This document shows, piece after piece, positions 8,227 to 16,981 of a stretch of 64,000 bases of DNA. The notes beneath the pieces were generated by a model. That model searched no databases and had not been told where the DNA came from. It saw only the letters and a list, made by a program, of their open reading frames with translations. This DNA comes from Pseudoglutamicibacter albus. Its GTDB lineage: Bacteria > Actinomycetota > Actinomycetes > Actinomycetales > Micrococcaceae. Position numbers and translations under genes: made by a program. The stretch spans positions 50,344-114,343 of the forward strand of contig NZ_JAKRCW010000007.1 of NCBI RefSeq assembly GCF_022346425.1, given 5' to 3'. Position 1 is the stretch's first letter, and each line of letters begins with the position of its first letter.

Positions 8227-9174
8227 CTATACAGACATCGTGAGCAGGCTCAGCCCCGGGAACACTGCGAAAACCACGGAGAGCGGCAAGACACCAAACA
8301 CCACGGGCAACAGCATCCCGAGCTCACGTTTGCCCGCTGTTTCCATAAGGTCTCGCCGAGCTGATTCCCGGGCATCTGCGGCTTGATCCCGTAAAACCGC
8401 GGCCAGAGGGGTTCCGCGCTCCGCCGCAACACTCACGGTGGATGCGCACCGTTGGACCGTGGTGCTCTCAAGTTCTGCCGCGAATTCAACGAGTGCTTCA
8501 CCAACGTTTCCGTTCACGCGCATCTGGATCAGCATGTCGCGGATCCGCTCCCCCAATACGCCAGGGAACTGATTCCCTACCCGGGCGATTGCTGAACGCA
8601 TGCCATCGCCTGCCGCAACGGCGAGCGCTACGAGTTCAATGAACTCTGGCCATTGCTCGATCGCGGCTCGTCGGCGTTGTTTGATGCGTTGGTTGACGCG
8701 GGTGTCTACGATCCAGGCGCCGGCGATTGCGCTTGCGATGACTGCAATGATCGCGGCGATGGGCTGGATGCTTTGCCGGGTGCTGAGCGCTATGAAGATG
8801 GTTCCGGCGGCCCCTGCCATGACGAGTGAGGCAATGAGCCTGTGTTGTTTGTGTTCGGCCACGCTGATGTCGAGGCCGGCGGCGGTGAGCATGGCCGCGA
8901 TTTTCCGATCCCGCATCGCGATGTGTGGGCCAGCGGGGTACGTGCTGTTGCGGGTTGCGCTGTTGTATCGGGCCGCCCGTGCGGCTGATGACGAGAGGTA
9001 TCTCAGTGGGTTGAGCACGCCCCAGCTCCATGGCCGGGGCGTACGGGCGCCGAACTGGGCCGCGATCCTGTCGCTGATCGGAAGGGTTCTACCTCGCAAT
9101 ATGAAATCGATGATGAATCCGATGCCGGCTAGGCCGGTGAGTGTGAGCAGGGCGCAAGCAATGAACAGGTTCAA
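8227..9174 (-). CDS. tadC: Type II secretion system F family protein, TadC-like
   Basis: A 315-residue inner-membrane platform protein. It has an N-terminal helix, two central helices and a C-terminal helix (PVVFGVLPLSVVFAVFPGLSLL), the T2SSF arrangement. The cytoplasmic domain includes EFIELVALAVAAGDGMRSAI and LGERIRDMLIQMRVNGNVGEAL. With TadB it forms the platform on which the TadA ATPase drives pilin assembly. The start is a TTG at 9174 that overlaps the tadB stop by four bases (TTGA). The unusual start codon is accepted because of this overlap and because no good alternative lies nearby. Confidence 0.88.
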   Translation of the reverse strand: MNLFIACALLTLTGLAGIGFIIDFILRGRTLPISDRIAAQFGARTPRPWSWGVLNPLRYLSSSAARAARYNSATRNSTYPAGPHIAMRDRKIAAMLTAAGLDISVAEHKQHRLIASLVMAGAAGTIFIALSTRQSIQPIAAIIAVIASAIAGAWIVDTRVNQRIKQRRRAAIEQWPEFIELVALAVAAGDGMRSAIARVGNQFPGVLGERIRDMLIQMRVNGNVGEALVEFAAELESTTVQRCASTVSVAAERGTPLAAVLRDQAADARESARRDLMETAGKRELGMLLPVVFGVLPLSVVFAVFPGLSLLTMSV

Positions 9175-10025
9175 GCGATCACCCGCTGAGGTTCAGGTAG
9201 GCGCGCAATCCGCATCATAATGCGGTAGCTCACCACAGCCACGAGCGCTCCGCCAAGCAGAACCATGAGCCCGACTGGTGTCGAGTACGCCTGCGCTACG
9301 CGTGGTTCGAGGCAGAGAACCAACAGGATGACCCACGGCGCGCAGATCGCCAGCCGTGCAGCGTTGACTGTCCACGACTGCCGAGCTTCGAGTTCCCCTC
9401 GCGTGCGCGCATCAGTGCGCAAGAAACCCGATAGCGTGGTGAGCATGACGCTGACATCGGCCCCACCCACCTCGCGGGTGAGTTTGACTGCGCTGATGAT
9501 GCGGTCAGCCACAGGGTCAGCTAGTCGCTGCGCGAGCCGGTCGAGCGTTTCTTCCATGTTGGCGGTGACCTTGAGGTCCGCCGCATAGGCCCTAAACGCT
9601 GGCTGAAGCTCTTTCGGCCCCTCGAAACTCAATTGTGCCAGCGCTTCATTCAACGGTAACCCGGCACGCACCGCCGAACGCAGATGGTCCACGACATCAG
9701 GCCATGTCTCCCGCAAAGCCTTACTGCGTTGATCGGCTTTGTGCCGCAACCACCACGAAGGCAAGACCGCGGTGATCCCCGCGAGCACCAGCGACACCGT
9801 GAGAGTTGAGGTCACCAACAGATAGATGCCCGTGGCTACCACCACGATGCAACTACTAATGAGCAGAAACGTCACCGTGGTCACTTGCTGCAACCCGGCC
9901 CGGTCCATAGTCCGGCGCAACCTACTCACCGAGGTTAAGGACTTCTTCCCACCACGCGTTGGAAAACCGGACTGCCAAATCAGCAACAGGCCCAGCCCAA
10001 GCGTCAACCCAAGAATCGCGCTCAT
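9171..10025 (-). CDS. tadB: Type II secretion system F family protein, TadB-like
   Basis: A 284-residue platform protein of the Tad pilus machine. It has an N-terminal helix, two helices at about 45-95 (VTFLLISSCIVVVATGIYL and the following one) and two at the C-terminus. The cytoplasmic T2SSF domain contains WPDVVDHLRSAVRAGLPLNEAL and DPVADRIISAVKLTREVGGADV. Its ATG overlaps the tadA stop by four bases and its stop overlaps the tadC start, so tadA-tadB-tadC are tightly coupled. It is expected to pair with TadC in the membrane and contact TadA. Confidence 0.9.
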   Translation of the reverse strand: MSAILGLTLGLGLLLIWQSGFPTRGGKKSLTSVSRLRRTMDRAGLQQVTTVTFLLISSCIVVVATGIYLLVTSTLTVSLVLAGITAVLPSWWLRHKADQRSKALRETWPDVVDHLRSAVRAGLPLNEALAQLSFEGPKELQPAFRAYAADLKVTANMEETLDRLAQRLADPVADRIISAVKLTREVGGADVSVMLTTLSGFLRTDARTRGELEARQSWTVNAARLAICAPWVILLVLCLEPRVAQAYSTPVGLMVLLGGALVAVVSYRIMMRIARLPEPQRVIA

Positions 10026-11251
10026 AGCCGCTCCACCAAAAACATGCGTGGATCGACCCCGCGGGCCGCGAAACGAGCGTGCGCCGGGTCAGCATCACGG
10101 TTGGGAAGCAGCTCACCGCGGGAACGCTTGAAAATCGTGGAAGTCTCGATAACTCCCTGCCCGTCCGAACCTTTGAGCATCACGATCTCCTCGACCCCGC
10201 GCTCGCCGGCTGGGGTGCGGTAGCAGTGCACCACCACGTGCATTGTCGATGCCACGGTCGGAACCACGAACTCTTGGGAGATATTTGCACCGGCAAGCAA
10301 AGGCAGGGAACACATTTTGCTGATTGCTTCTCGCGCCGAGTTCGCGTGGATCGTAGCCATCCCAGGCAGGCCTGCATTGAGGGCAAGCAATAAGTCGAAA
10401 CTCTCAGCCTCTCGCACTTCCCCGACCATGATCCGGTCTGGCCGCATCCGCAACGCTTCCTTTACGAGCCGCCGTAGCGTGATCTCTCCGACTCCATCGA
10501 GGTTGGCTGGGCGGCACTGCATTCCGACCACGTCACGCAACGGGACCTTGAGTTCGAAGACTTCCTCTACAGTGATGACGCGTTCCCGCGCCCCGATCGA
10601 GGCGGACAGCGCGTTCAGCATCGTGGTCTTTCCCGCGCCGGTTGCCCCGGACACCACGATGTTGAGCCCGGCTTGCACGCACGCGTCCAGAAACGCTGCC
10701 GCGCTGTTGCTGAGCGAGCCGAGCCGCACCATGTCGCTCAAACGATGGGCCTGAGCCACGAATTTACGGATGTTGACCATCCATGCTGAACGCGTGATGT
10801 CAGGGATCGCGATGTGAAGCCGGGAGCCGTCCGGCAATGCGGCGTCAACGAACGGGGAGGACAAATCGACGCGGCGGTTGGTTCCAGCCAGCATGCGGTC
10901 CACCAGCGAACGTAGCTCGTCCTGGGTCATCCTGACCGGGGTCAGCGACGCAACCCCGGAACGGGCAACGAACACCCTATCCGGGCCGTTAAGCCAGATC
11001 TCCTCAACCTCAGGATCGTCCATAAACACTTGCAACGGGCCAAGCCCGATGAGCGAATCAACGATGCGGCGCTCAACATCATCACGACGCTTCAACGGGG
11101 TCAGCGATTCCGTGAGCGTGCGCAGGTCATAGTCTTCAAGTGCCTGCGCCACCAGCGCGCGCACGTGTGCTGGAGCAGTCACCGGGTCTACCCCATCCCG
11201 GCGCATCTGCTGGCGAACATCACGTTCGATCATCGAAGCGATCTCACTCAT
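10022..11251 (-). CDS. tadA: Tad pilus assembly ATPase, TadA/CpaF family
   Basis: A 409-residue secretion ATPase. An N-terminal helical domain with LIGLGPLQVFMDDPEVEEI is followed by the RecA-like core: Walker A GATGAGKTTMLN, Asp box region RVITVEEVFELK, Walker B RMRPDRIMVGEVREAESFD, and the His box GMATIHANSA. It hydrolyses ATP in the cytoplasm to polymerise Flp pilins. ATG 11251 has GAGGGG upstream and begins the seven-gene minus-strand operon that ends near 6622. In mycobacteria a Ssd/TadZ-like gene lies upstream of tadA. Here a divergent FHA-FtsK gene takes that place instead. Confidence 0.93.
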   Translation of the reverse strand: MSEIASMIERDVRQQMRRDGVDPVTAPAHVRALVAQALEDYDLRTLTESLTPLKRRDDVERRIVDSLIGLGPLQVFMDDPEVEEIWLNGPDRVFVARSGVASLTPVRMTQDELRSLVDRMLAGTNRRVDLSSPFVDAALPDGSRLHIAIPDITRSAWMVNIRKFVAQAHRLSDMVRLGSLSNSAAAFLDACVQAGLNIVVSGATGAGKTTMLNALSASIGARERVITVEEVFELKVPLRDVVGMQCRPANLDGVGEITLRRLVKEALRMRPDRIMVGEVREAESFDLLLALNAGLPGMATIHANSAREAISKMCSLPLLAGANISQEFVVPTVASTMHVVVHCYRTPAGERGVEEIVMLKGSDGQGVIETSTIFKRSRGELLPNRDADPAHARFAARGVDPRMFLVERL

Positions 11252-11535
11252 GTTCCACCCCTCACGCGTGTTGTCTCATGTGATGTGAATCAGGGAATTC
11301 TTTTCAGCGAATCCTGTCTCGCTGAGTTTCATAGCGAATTCTTGTGGCGAATTTTTCTCAGTGTTTGATCTTGACCCTAAAAGCACACACGCACCGGTTG
11401 CAAGCACTAAATAGAAAGATGTGGATAACGGAGCTTATCCACACCAGAGCAACTCACAGGGAGCCCACAGCCGGTTCTTCAGTACGTTGTCTTCAACCAC
11501 GGAAATTCAATGATTTCACCCAGGAGTTCCCCACC

Positions 11536-14500
11536 ATGTTGCTGCTCGATCCACGAAACCCACGCGTATTTCAGCTTCCGGGTCTTCGGAAAGACGCCGC
11601 GCAATATCTGAAACATTTGCTCCTAGAAGACACAAACACCACCACCGGGCGCAGCAAGAATGCCTCACACCGGCACCGAGACACACTCCACCTCATCGTG
11701 GACTCAGGCCCCGACAGCGGAACCGTGTTCCCACTACCCCGCGGCGAATCCCTCATCGGCCGAGGACCAGGAAGAATCCAGCTCAACGACCCCACTACCT
11801 CCCGCGAACACGCACTGCTACGAGTGGACCCGACCGGCATCACCGTCACAGCACTCGATGGCGAGGTCACCATCAACGGCGAGCGCGTTTCCTCAGGTAG
11901 CAGTGCTCGCGGTGTTACTGATGCGGATACGGTGACGGTTGGTGACACGACGTTGCGGCTGGTGGTTGCTGTGCGGCGGCAGCGTGGTTCTGGGCCGTTG
12001 CCGCAGGGGCTTGATGTTTCGATGCAGGCTCCGCCGCGGTTCCCGTGGCTGGGTTTGGTGATGGCTATCGCGCCTTTGGGGATTGGGATTGTTCTTTGGG
12101 TCGCGTTGGGATCGTGGTTCATGATGGTTTTCGGTGCTTTGGGGGTTTTGACCGGATCATTTATGGTCGGGCAGAACATCGCGGACCGGCGGCGCTATCG
12201 CCGCACGCTACGGCAGCGAGCCTGGCAGCACATCGAGACTCTGCGCCGTCACGCGCCTACTCCCGCACGAATTGTCGCGTCGTGGCATCAGAGGTCTTCT
12301 CATCTCGGTTCACAACAGCAGGGCGCGAGGGGTGCGGCAGCGTGGAGCGGAGGGGCTTCGGCGAGCGCGCAGACACTTAGCCTACGTATCGGGAGTGTGC
12401 GCGAGCGACGTATTCGGCTGACGGTCAACGGTGAGCCAAGCAGTGTTGCGCTGTCCTCTAGGTTGCGGCGCAAGCCTGTTGTGTGGCCGGCGGTTGTGCA
12501 TGTACAACCCGGCGCGACGGTGACGATCTGCGGGCCGCCTGCGCGTTGCCTTGGGGTGTTGAGCGCGGTCGTTGTGTCTTTCTTGGAGCGTGGAATACCT
12601 GCGGGGTGGGGCATGGTGTTGCCGGCTTCTTCGCGTTTACCTGCCCGTCTACTGGGTATAAATGGCGTGCGCTTCGATAGCGCAGTGAACTCTTATGAAT
12701 GCCTGCTCATCCCGCCAGGCAGTGCGTTCCCCTCATCCGCCACGCATTCTCCTAGCGCAACGCACTCTCCTAGCGCAGCGCAGCCTTCAGGGGCAGCGCA
12801 GGGTTCAGGCGCGGTGCAGTCGGCGGTTACGGTGAAGCTTGAAACGCGTAGCTCTCTGGCCTCTGAGGGTGTCGCGTTGCCTGGTGATTGGGTTATTTCG
12901 TGCGCTGAGTCCAGTGCGGCTGGGCCACAAGCTGTGGTGCTGAGCGAGGGGACACGGCAGGATTTCTGCCCTGACACCATCAGCTTTGATGCGCTTGACC
13001 ACGCGGCACTGACCTATCAACACAACAGTGGTTCGCAGCAGAGCGATGCTTCACAGCAGGGTGATGCTGCACAGCTGGGCGGCACGCCTGATATCGGTGG
13101 GTCACCCCACAGCAGCGGCGAGCCTCACAGTACCGATGAGCCTCACAGTACCGACGCACCCGTCGAAACCGCTGATGCCAGGTACGGTGTGGCCACCGAT
13201 TTGGGGGTGACCTCAGCCGGTGCGCCGCTCGTTATTGATATCGTCAAGGACGGGCCGCATGCCCTCATCGCAGGAACCACGGGCTCGGGCAAGTCAGAAC
13301 TTCTACGTTCGTGGGTGCTCGGGCTGGCTGACCGTTACTCCCCCGAAGAGCTACGGCTTGCGCTCGTCGACTTCAAAGGTGGAGCAACCTTCAGCGATCT
13401 TGAAGCGCTGCCGCACATCGAAACGTGCGTCACTGACCTTGACGGAAGTGAGATCTACCGGATCGTGGAGGCTCTGCGGGTCGAGCTGACCCGCCGTGAA
13501 GAACTGTTGAACGAGGCCTCAGTCGCAGACATTTCCGAGCTTGAGCATGCCCCGCCCCGGCTGATCCTGATGATTGACGAGTTCAGGATTCTCGCCCAAG
13601 ACCACCCGAGCATCTTGACCGACATCATGCGTCTAGCCACGCTCGGGCGTGCATTAGGTCTGCATTTAGTCTTGGCCACCCAGCGGCCGCAGGGAATCGT
13701 GACTCCTGAGATCAAGGCGAACATTTCGCTCGTGATGTGCCTCAGGCTTGTGGACGCCGCTGATTCGATGTCACTCATCAATTCTCCCGCCGCCGCGCAG
13801 ATACCGGCTTCGGAGCCTGGAAGCGTCATTATTTCTTCCTCCGGTAGCCCGTTGATTCATGGGCTCGTGGAGCCCACCAGCGACGCGCCACCCACGCTAC
13901 GGGTCGGCGTCCTTGGCCCGCGGGTCACTGATATTTCAGCTCGCGAGGTGTGCGGCGGAGGGATACCTACGCTTGCTCAACGCCTGGAACGGATCCTTGC
14001 CCGGGCACCGCAGCAACTGTCCGACGCCCTCATTCCGCCACCTTTACCTGAGACAGTCTGCCCGCACGAGCTCTTCACAGCCAGATCCTCGCCGGATGCA
14101 GAGCTTCCGCTGGGGCTCATGAACACGCCCCAGGTGAGAATCACGGAGTTCGCGCCGCCGATGCCGTATTCGATCGGGATGTGCGGAGCCGATGGCAATG
14201 AAGACGCCACCGTCATCCGAGGCCTCGCCCACATTCTTGGAGGCAACGCAACTGATCTTGCTACCAACGCTGATCTTGCTGCCAAGACTGACCTTGCTAC
14301 TAACGCTGCTCTTGATGGCAACACCAATGGGCGCGGCCCTTCTGCCTCTTCGGTCATCGTGCTCGACGGCCTCGGACTACTGCGCTCAACCAAGCACGCG
14401 TGGGGCTGTTACGTCGGTCCCGACCAGACCAGCCTCGCAACAGAGGTGCTCCGAGAACTGAAAAACGGCCGCTTCCCGAACGCAACCGCCGATGCTCACG

Positions 14501-15432
14501 CGGGTGTCCCACCAACGCTTTGGATCATCTCGCCACACAGCTGGTGGTCAGACCCATCCGAGCGCGCAGCAAACTACAGGGAGCACGCGGTACGGGAGCT
14601 CGCGCTCAAAGGCGAAATCGGGATCATCATCAACGGCGGGCGAGATCTCGCGACCTCACGGATCTTCACCACGCTCACCCACCGGATCTACCTGCCGTTC
14701 GCAGTCCCCGCTGAAGCCCGCCACATATGGCCCCGCATCCGACCCGTCCCCTCCTTACCAGGCCGCGGAGTGCTCAGTTCTGCCTCGCTGCCGGCCGACG
14801 GGCTGGCAATTCAACTACCAACCGCTGACACAGAACCACAACTGGCGGATAACCCCCACCGCTGGGATGAGAACCGCACCCCGCACACCGTCACGCTCGG
14901 CGGTCTTACCCAGCCCACCCTAGAAAGATCAGCCCCATCGCTGCATATCACCCTAATTCCCTCGCAGACTCCCGTGCTCGTGCAAGCCAGACCAGCCGGG
15001 CTAGTGATCGGCGCTGATGACCGTGCACGCAACACGCTCATCAATGCATGGTGCAGCGGCTATACGGTCGAGCGCATCGACCCTGAAGCAACCTCTCACG
15101 AGCCCGAAGAAGATCAGGAAGAAAAAACAATCTGGGTCATCGACAACGCTGAAGCGCTCAGCCCCAGCCTCATCTCGCTATGCCAACGCCGCATCAAGGA
15201 CGGCAAACCCATCATCTTCGGCGCTAGCGCCCCCGCACGTTTGCCCTACCTCATGCCCTGGTGGCGCAACACAGCACTAGGTACCCACACCATCGCTATC
15301 CCACCGTTGAACGGCAGCGACTACGAGCCTCTCGGGTGGAATCCACCCCTGGCCAGCACAACGCAGCCCGGCCACGTGCTGGTCAACATCAATCAAGCAA
15401 CCTACAGGGCCATCGCCTCACACGTGCCGTAA
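11536..15432 (+). CDS. FHA-domain FtsK/SpoIIIE ATPase, EssC/EccC-like, orphan
   Basis: A 1298-residue protein. An FHA domain (about 48-145, GRGPGRIQL then SREHALL) is followed by two membrane helices (about 170-215) and three ATPase modules. Module 1 has Walker A GTTGSGKSE (from residue 580) and Walker B LILMIDEF (676-683). Modules 2 and 3 keep only Walker B-like VIVLDGLGLL (about 940) and IWVIDNAEAL (about 1199) and have lost Walker A. This is the layout of EssC/EccC, the motor of type VII secretion, rather than of the FtsK DNA pump, which lacks FHA and has a gamma domain. No WXG100, EccB/D, EsaA or mycosin gene is visible nearby. Long Ser/Thr/Ala-rich linkers contain tandem repeats. ATG 11536 follows CAGGAG; a frame open further upstream has no ribosome site. 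Confidence 0.8.
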   Translation: MLLLDPRNPRVFQLPGLRKDAAQYLKHLLLEDTNTTTGRSKNASHRHRDTLHLIVDSGPDSGTVFPLPRGESLIGRGPGRIQLNDPTTSREHALLRVDPTGITVTALDGEVTINGERVSSGSSARGVTDADTVTVGDTTLRLVVAVRRQRGSGPLPQGLDVSMQAPPRFPWLGLVMAIAPLGIGIVLWVALGSWFMMVFGALGVLTGSFMVGQNIADRRRYRRTLRQRAWQHIETLRRHAPTPARIVASWHQRSSHLGSQQQGARGAAAWSGGASASAQTLSLRIGSVRERRIRLTVNGEPSSVALSSRLRRKPVVWPAVVHVQPGATVTICGPPARCLGVLSAVVVSFLERGIPAGWGMVLPASSRLPARLLGINGVRFDSAVNSYECLLIPPGSAFPSSATHSPSATHSPSAAQPSGAAQGSGAVQSAVTVKLETRSSLASEGVALPGDWVISCAESSAAGPQAVVLSEGTRQDFCPDTISFDALDHAALTYQHNSGSQQSDASQQGDAAQLGGTPDIGGSPHSSGEPHSTDEPHSTDAPVETADARYGVATDLGVTSAGAPLVIDIVKDGPHALIAGTTGSGKSELLRSWVLGLADRYSPEELRLALVDFKGGATFSDLEALPHIETCVTDLDGSEIYRIVEALRVELTRREELLNEASVADISELEHAPPRLILMIDEFRILAQDHPSILTDIMRLATLGRALGLHLVLATQRPQGIVTPEIKANISLVMCLRLVDAADSMSLINSPAAAQIPASEPGSVIISSSGSPLIHGLVEPTSDAPPTLRVGVLGPRVTDISAREVCGGGIPTLAQRLERILARAPQQLSDALIPPPLPETVCPHELFTARSSPDAELPLGLMNTPQVRITEFAPPMPYSIGMCGADGNEDATVIRGLAHILGGNATDLATNADLAAKTDLATNAALDGNTNGRGPSASSVIVLDGLGLLRSTKHAWGCYVGPDQTSLATEVLRELKNGRFPNATADAHAGVPPTLWIISPHSWWSDPSERAANYREHAVRELALKGEIGIIINGGRDLATSRIFTTLTHRIYLPFAVPAEARHIWPRIRPVPSLPGRGVLSSASLPADGLAIQLPTADTEPQLADNPHRWDENRTPHTVTLGGLTQPTLERSAPSLHITLIPSQTPVLVQARPAGLVIGADDRARNTLINAWCSGYTVERIDPEATSHEPEEDQEEKTIWVIDNAEALSPSLISLCQRRIKDGKPIIFGASAPARLPYLMPWWRNTALGTHTIAIPPLNGSDYEPLGWNPPLASTTQPGHVLVNINQATYRAIASHVP
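12739..12831 (+). repeat. In-frame tandem repeats in the first linker of the EssC-like ATPase
   Basis: Codon-level repeats encode ATHSPS twice and then AQPSG/AQGSG variants. The two ATHSPS units share most of an 18-base sequence. The segment is Ser/Ala-rich and predicted disordered. Confidence 0.7.
13084..13160 (+). repeat. In-frame tandem repeats in the second linker of the EssC-like ATPase
   Basis: Repeats of a GEPHSTD-like unit (PHSSGEPHSTDEPHSTDAP) built from nearly identical 18-base segments lie just before the first ATPase module. Confidence 0.7.
14251..14322 (+). repeat. Four 18-bp in-frame repeats in module 2 of the EssC-like ATPase
   Basis: Four units of 18 bases starting at 14251, 14269, 14287 and 14305 encode TDLATN, ADLAAK, TDLATN and AALDGN. 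They sit between the degenerate Walker A region and Walker B of module 2, which suggests this module tolerates insertions. Confidence 0.8.
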
Positions 15433-15510
15433 CGGGCTCACCTGTGCCGTAAAAGATGAGCAGGAACCAGCTAGAACACAGCGGACGCCCACCAACCGTG
15501 TTCGCAGGTT

Positions 15511-16014
15511 TCAGCGTGGGACGTCGTCGATCGAAAGGTACAAACGCGTGGCCGGGGAGAAAACCATGACCAACGCAACCGCGGCCGTGACCACCATCGC
15601 AAGCCCCAACCAGATACCGCCGCCGAACATCGCTCCGCCACCGGCGAGCGCTTGGGCACCAATGATGATCTGGAACAGCTGCCACACCACGATGATCGCG
15701 CGGGTGAACGCTTTACCTAAGTAATGCTGAACCGCTGTCACTAACAAACCCGCACCGGCCGCGGCAATCAGAACCAACATGAAGATGCGACCCGGCATAT
15801 TCAACGGGCCCGGCTGATTGAGGTTGACGATCGACATGATCAAAGCGGCCGCGACCCCCAAGACCTCCAACCCAAGCATCGCCACAGTCACTTTGACAGA
15901 TGCAGGAGCAACCATGCGAACCTCACGAGGCTCCGCCTGGTTGGAAGAGTGCGCCTGCTGAGAAGAATCTGCCTGCTTGGAGCGTTTGGCGGGCTGGGAA
16001 GGCTGAGTCATCAT
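15511..16014 (-). CDS. Four-helix integral membrane protein of unknown function
   Basis: About 167 residues. The N-terminal 30-40 residues are polar and Gln/Ser-rich (KQADSSQQAHSSNQAEP), followed by four hydrophobic helices: MLGLEVLGVAAALIMSIV, FMLVLIAAAGAGLLVTAV, TRAIIVVWQLFQIIIGAQAL and WLGLAMVVTAAVALVMVF. The tail LYLSIDDVPR is short and acidic. Similar small membrane proteins are common in actinobacteria, without a known function. Start codons ATG at 16014, 16011 and 16023 are all possible and none has a clear ribosome site. The gene is convergent with the EssC-like ATPase, whose stop is 79 bases away, so a shared function is not implied. Confidence 0.7.
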   Translation of the reverse strand: MMTQPSQPAKRSKQADSSQQAHSSNQAEPREVRMVAPASVKVTVAMLGLEVLGVAAALIMSIVNLNQPGPLNMPGRIFMLVLIAAAGAGLLVTAVQHYLGKAFTRAIIVVWQLFQIIIGAQALAGGGAMFGGGIWLGLAMVVTAAVALVMVFSPATRLYLSIDDVPR

Positions 16015-16252
16015 GCCCAACATTCTAGGTCTGAGAACGTGCACCCATCGAACCTCGCACGGGAAACCGTCTTCCACATATACATTTCGAACGTGTACGG
16101 ATGGATAACGAAGGCCAACAGAATCTCAGCTCTTAGTGCACAAACGGTGATCAACGCCATACCAATTAGTGACTTTCAAGTAGCATTCACCCTTGTCTAG
16201 CTACCAACCCCGTGGGAAAATTGATGTCAGTACCTGATGTTGTAGACGCACC

Positions 16253-16271
16253 GGCCCACGTCATGTGGGCC
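16253..16271. other. Short hairpin between a membrane protein gene and whiB1
   Basis: A perfect 7-bp stem, GGCCCAC with GTGGGCC, encloses GTCAT and is followed by GTCTTGTTT on the plus strand. It resembles a weak terminator but follows no plus-strand gene. The rest of 16015-16431 holds the whiB1 promoter region and no credible coding frame. Confidence 0.35.
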
Positions 16272-16349
16272 GTCTTGTTTCTCCAGCATCGATGTAAACA
16301 AAACGAACAGCCTGCACTACCGATATGAAGACCGCAGGCACAACGAACA

Positions 16350-16398
16350 TGTTGCGACACTGACGCAACAACACGGCGATCCCACGGAGCATCGTGGG
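16350..16398. promoter_or_regulatory. Two inverted repeats upstream of whiB1
   Basis: TGTTGCG (16350-16356) and CGCAACA (16364-16370) are perfect inverted arms spaced by seven bases. CCCACG (16381-16386) and CGTGGG (16393-16398) form a second one. They end 33 bases before the whiB1 start. In mycobacteria whiB1 is controlled by the CRP homologue, but neither repeat matches the TGTGA-N6-TCACA consensus, so the binding protein is unknown. Confidence 0.4.
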
Positions 16399-16431
16399 CT
16401 GTCGCCACAGCAACCAAGGAGCATTCACCGC

Positions 16432-16680
16432 ATGAGTTGGCGCGATAAAGCCGCTTGCCTGGAAAAAGACCCTGACCTCTTTTTCCCAGTCGGCAACACA
16501 GGTCCTGCACTCCTGCAGATCGAAGAAGCGAAGAGCGTGTGCCGCACCTGCTCGGTCATCGAACAATGCCTCTCGTGGGCAATGGAGACCGGCCAGGACG
16601 CCGGTGTGTGGGGCGGGCTCAGCGAAGACGAACGCCGCGCAATGAAGCGCCGCGCCGCACGCGCCCGCCGCGCATCCTAA
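16432..16680 (+). CDS. whiB1: WhiB-family iron-sulfur transcription factor WhiB1
   Basis: An 82-residue protein nearly identical in layout to mycobacterial WhiB1. Four cysteines (Cys9, Cys37, Cys40, Cys46) bind the nitric-oxide-sensitive [4Fe-4S] cluster. The DPDLFFPVGNTGPA segment, the turn GVWGG (58-62) and the basic tail MKRRAARARRAS for DNA contact are all present. In mycobacteria WhiB1 binds the primary sigma factor and is essential. ATG 16432 has AAGGAG 10 bases upstream. It is a single-gene unit with its own terminator, upstream of the PASTA kinase gene. Confidence 0.96.
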   Translation: MSWRDKAACLEKDPDLFFPVGNTGPALLQIEEAKSVCRTCSVIEQCLSWAMETGQDAGVWGGLSEDERRAMKRRAARARRAS

Positions 16681-16703
16681 ACACTCAATATTCATACCCA
16701 TGT

Positions 16704-16731
16704 GGGCGTCCGGACTAAACACCGGACGCCC
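16704..16731 (+). terminator. Hairpin terminator after whiB1
   Basis: A perfect 10-bp stem, GGGCGTCCGG with CCGGACGCCC, has an eight-base loop. It lies 23 bases after the whiB1 stop. The T-tract is weak (CTCATGTTTA). Confidence 0.75.
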
Positions 16732-16901
16732 TCATGTTTAACGCATCGCAATTTCAAGCACCCCAACTTCAAACCCGCCACCGCATCCAGCCCAGCGCAT
16801 CCCGCCCACCGCTTCCAGCCCAGCGCCGCAACCAATCAAGAGTTGCGACTATCTCTGCGCGGCTCATCCCTTGGTCGTATACCCCGGGGTAATACGGCTC
16901 G

Positions 16902-16981
16902 TATAGTTCGAGGTGTGACTCCCCATGAGGGTGCGCTTGAATGGTTTCTGCTCTGCTTTCCCCTAAGATCGAGGTGTGACT
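16902..16981 (+). promoter_or_regulatory. Kinase leader: possible -10 element and duplicated 13-bp start segment
   Basis: TATAGT (16902-16907) is a possible -10 box without a clear -35. The 13-bp sequence TCGAGGTGTGACT occurs at 16908-16920 and again at 16969-16981, where it supplies the GAGG ribosome site of the kinase. The first copy provides a GTG (16915) that opens a 36-codon frame ending at 17025, overlapping the kinase start. The stretch 16732-16900 is low-complexity, C-rich, and codes for nothing I can support. Confidence 0.35.

Noticed and set aside
11536..15432. FHA-FtsK protein as the chromosome translocase FtsK
   Set aside because: It has an FHA domain, only two membrane helices, two degenerate ATPase modules and no gamma domain.
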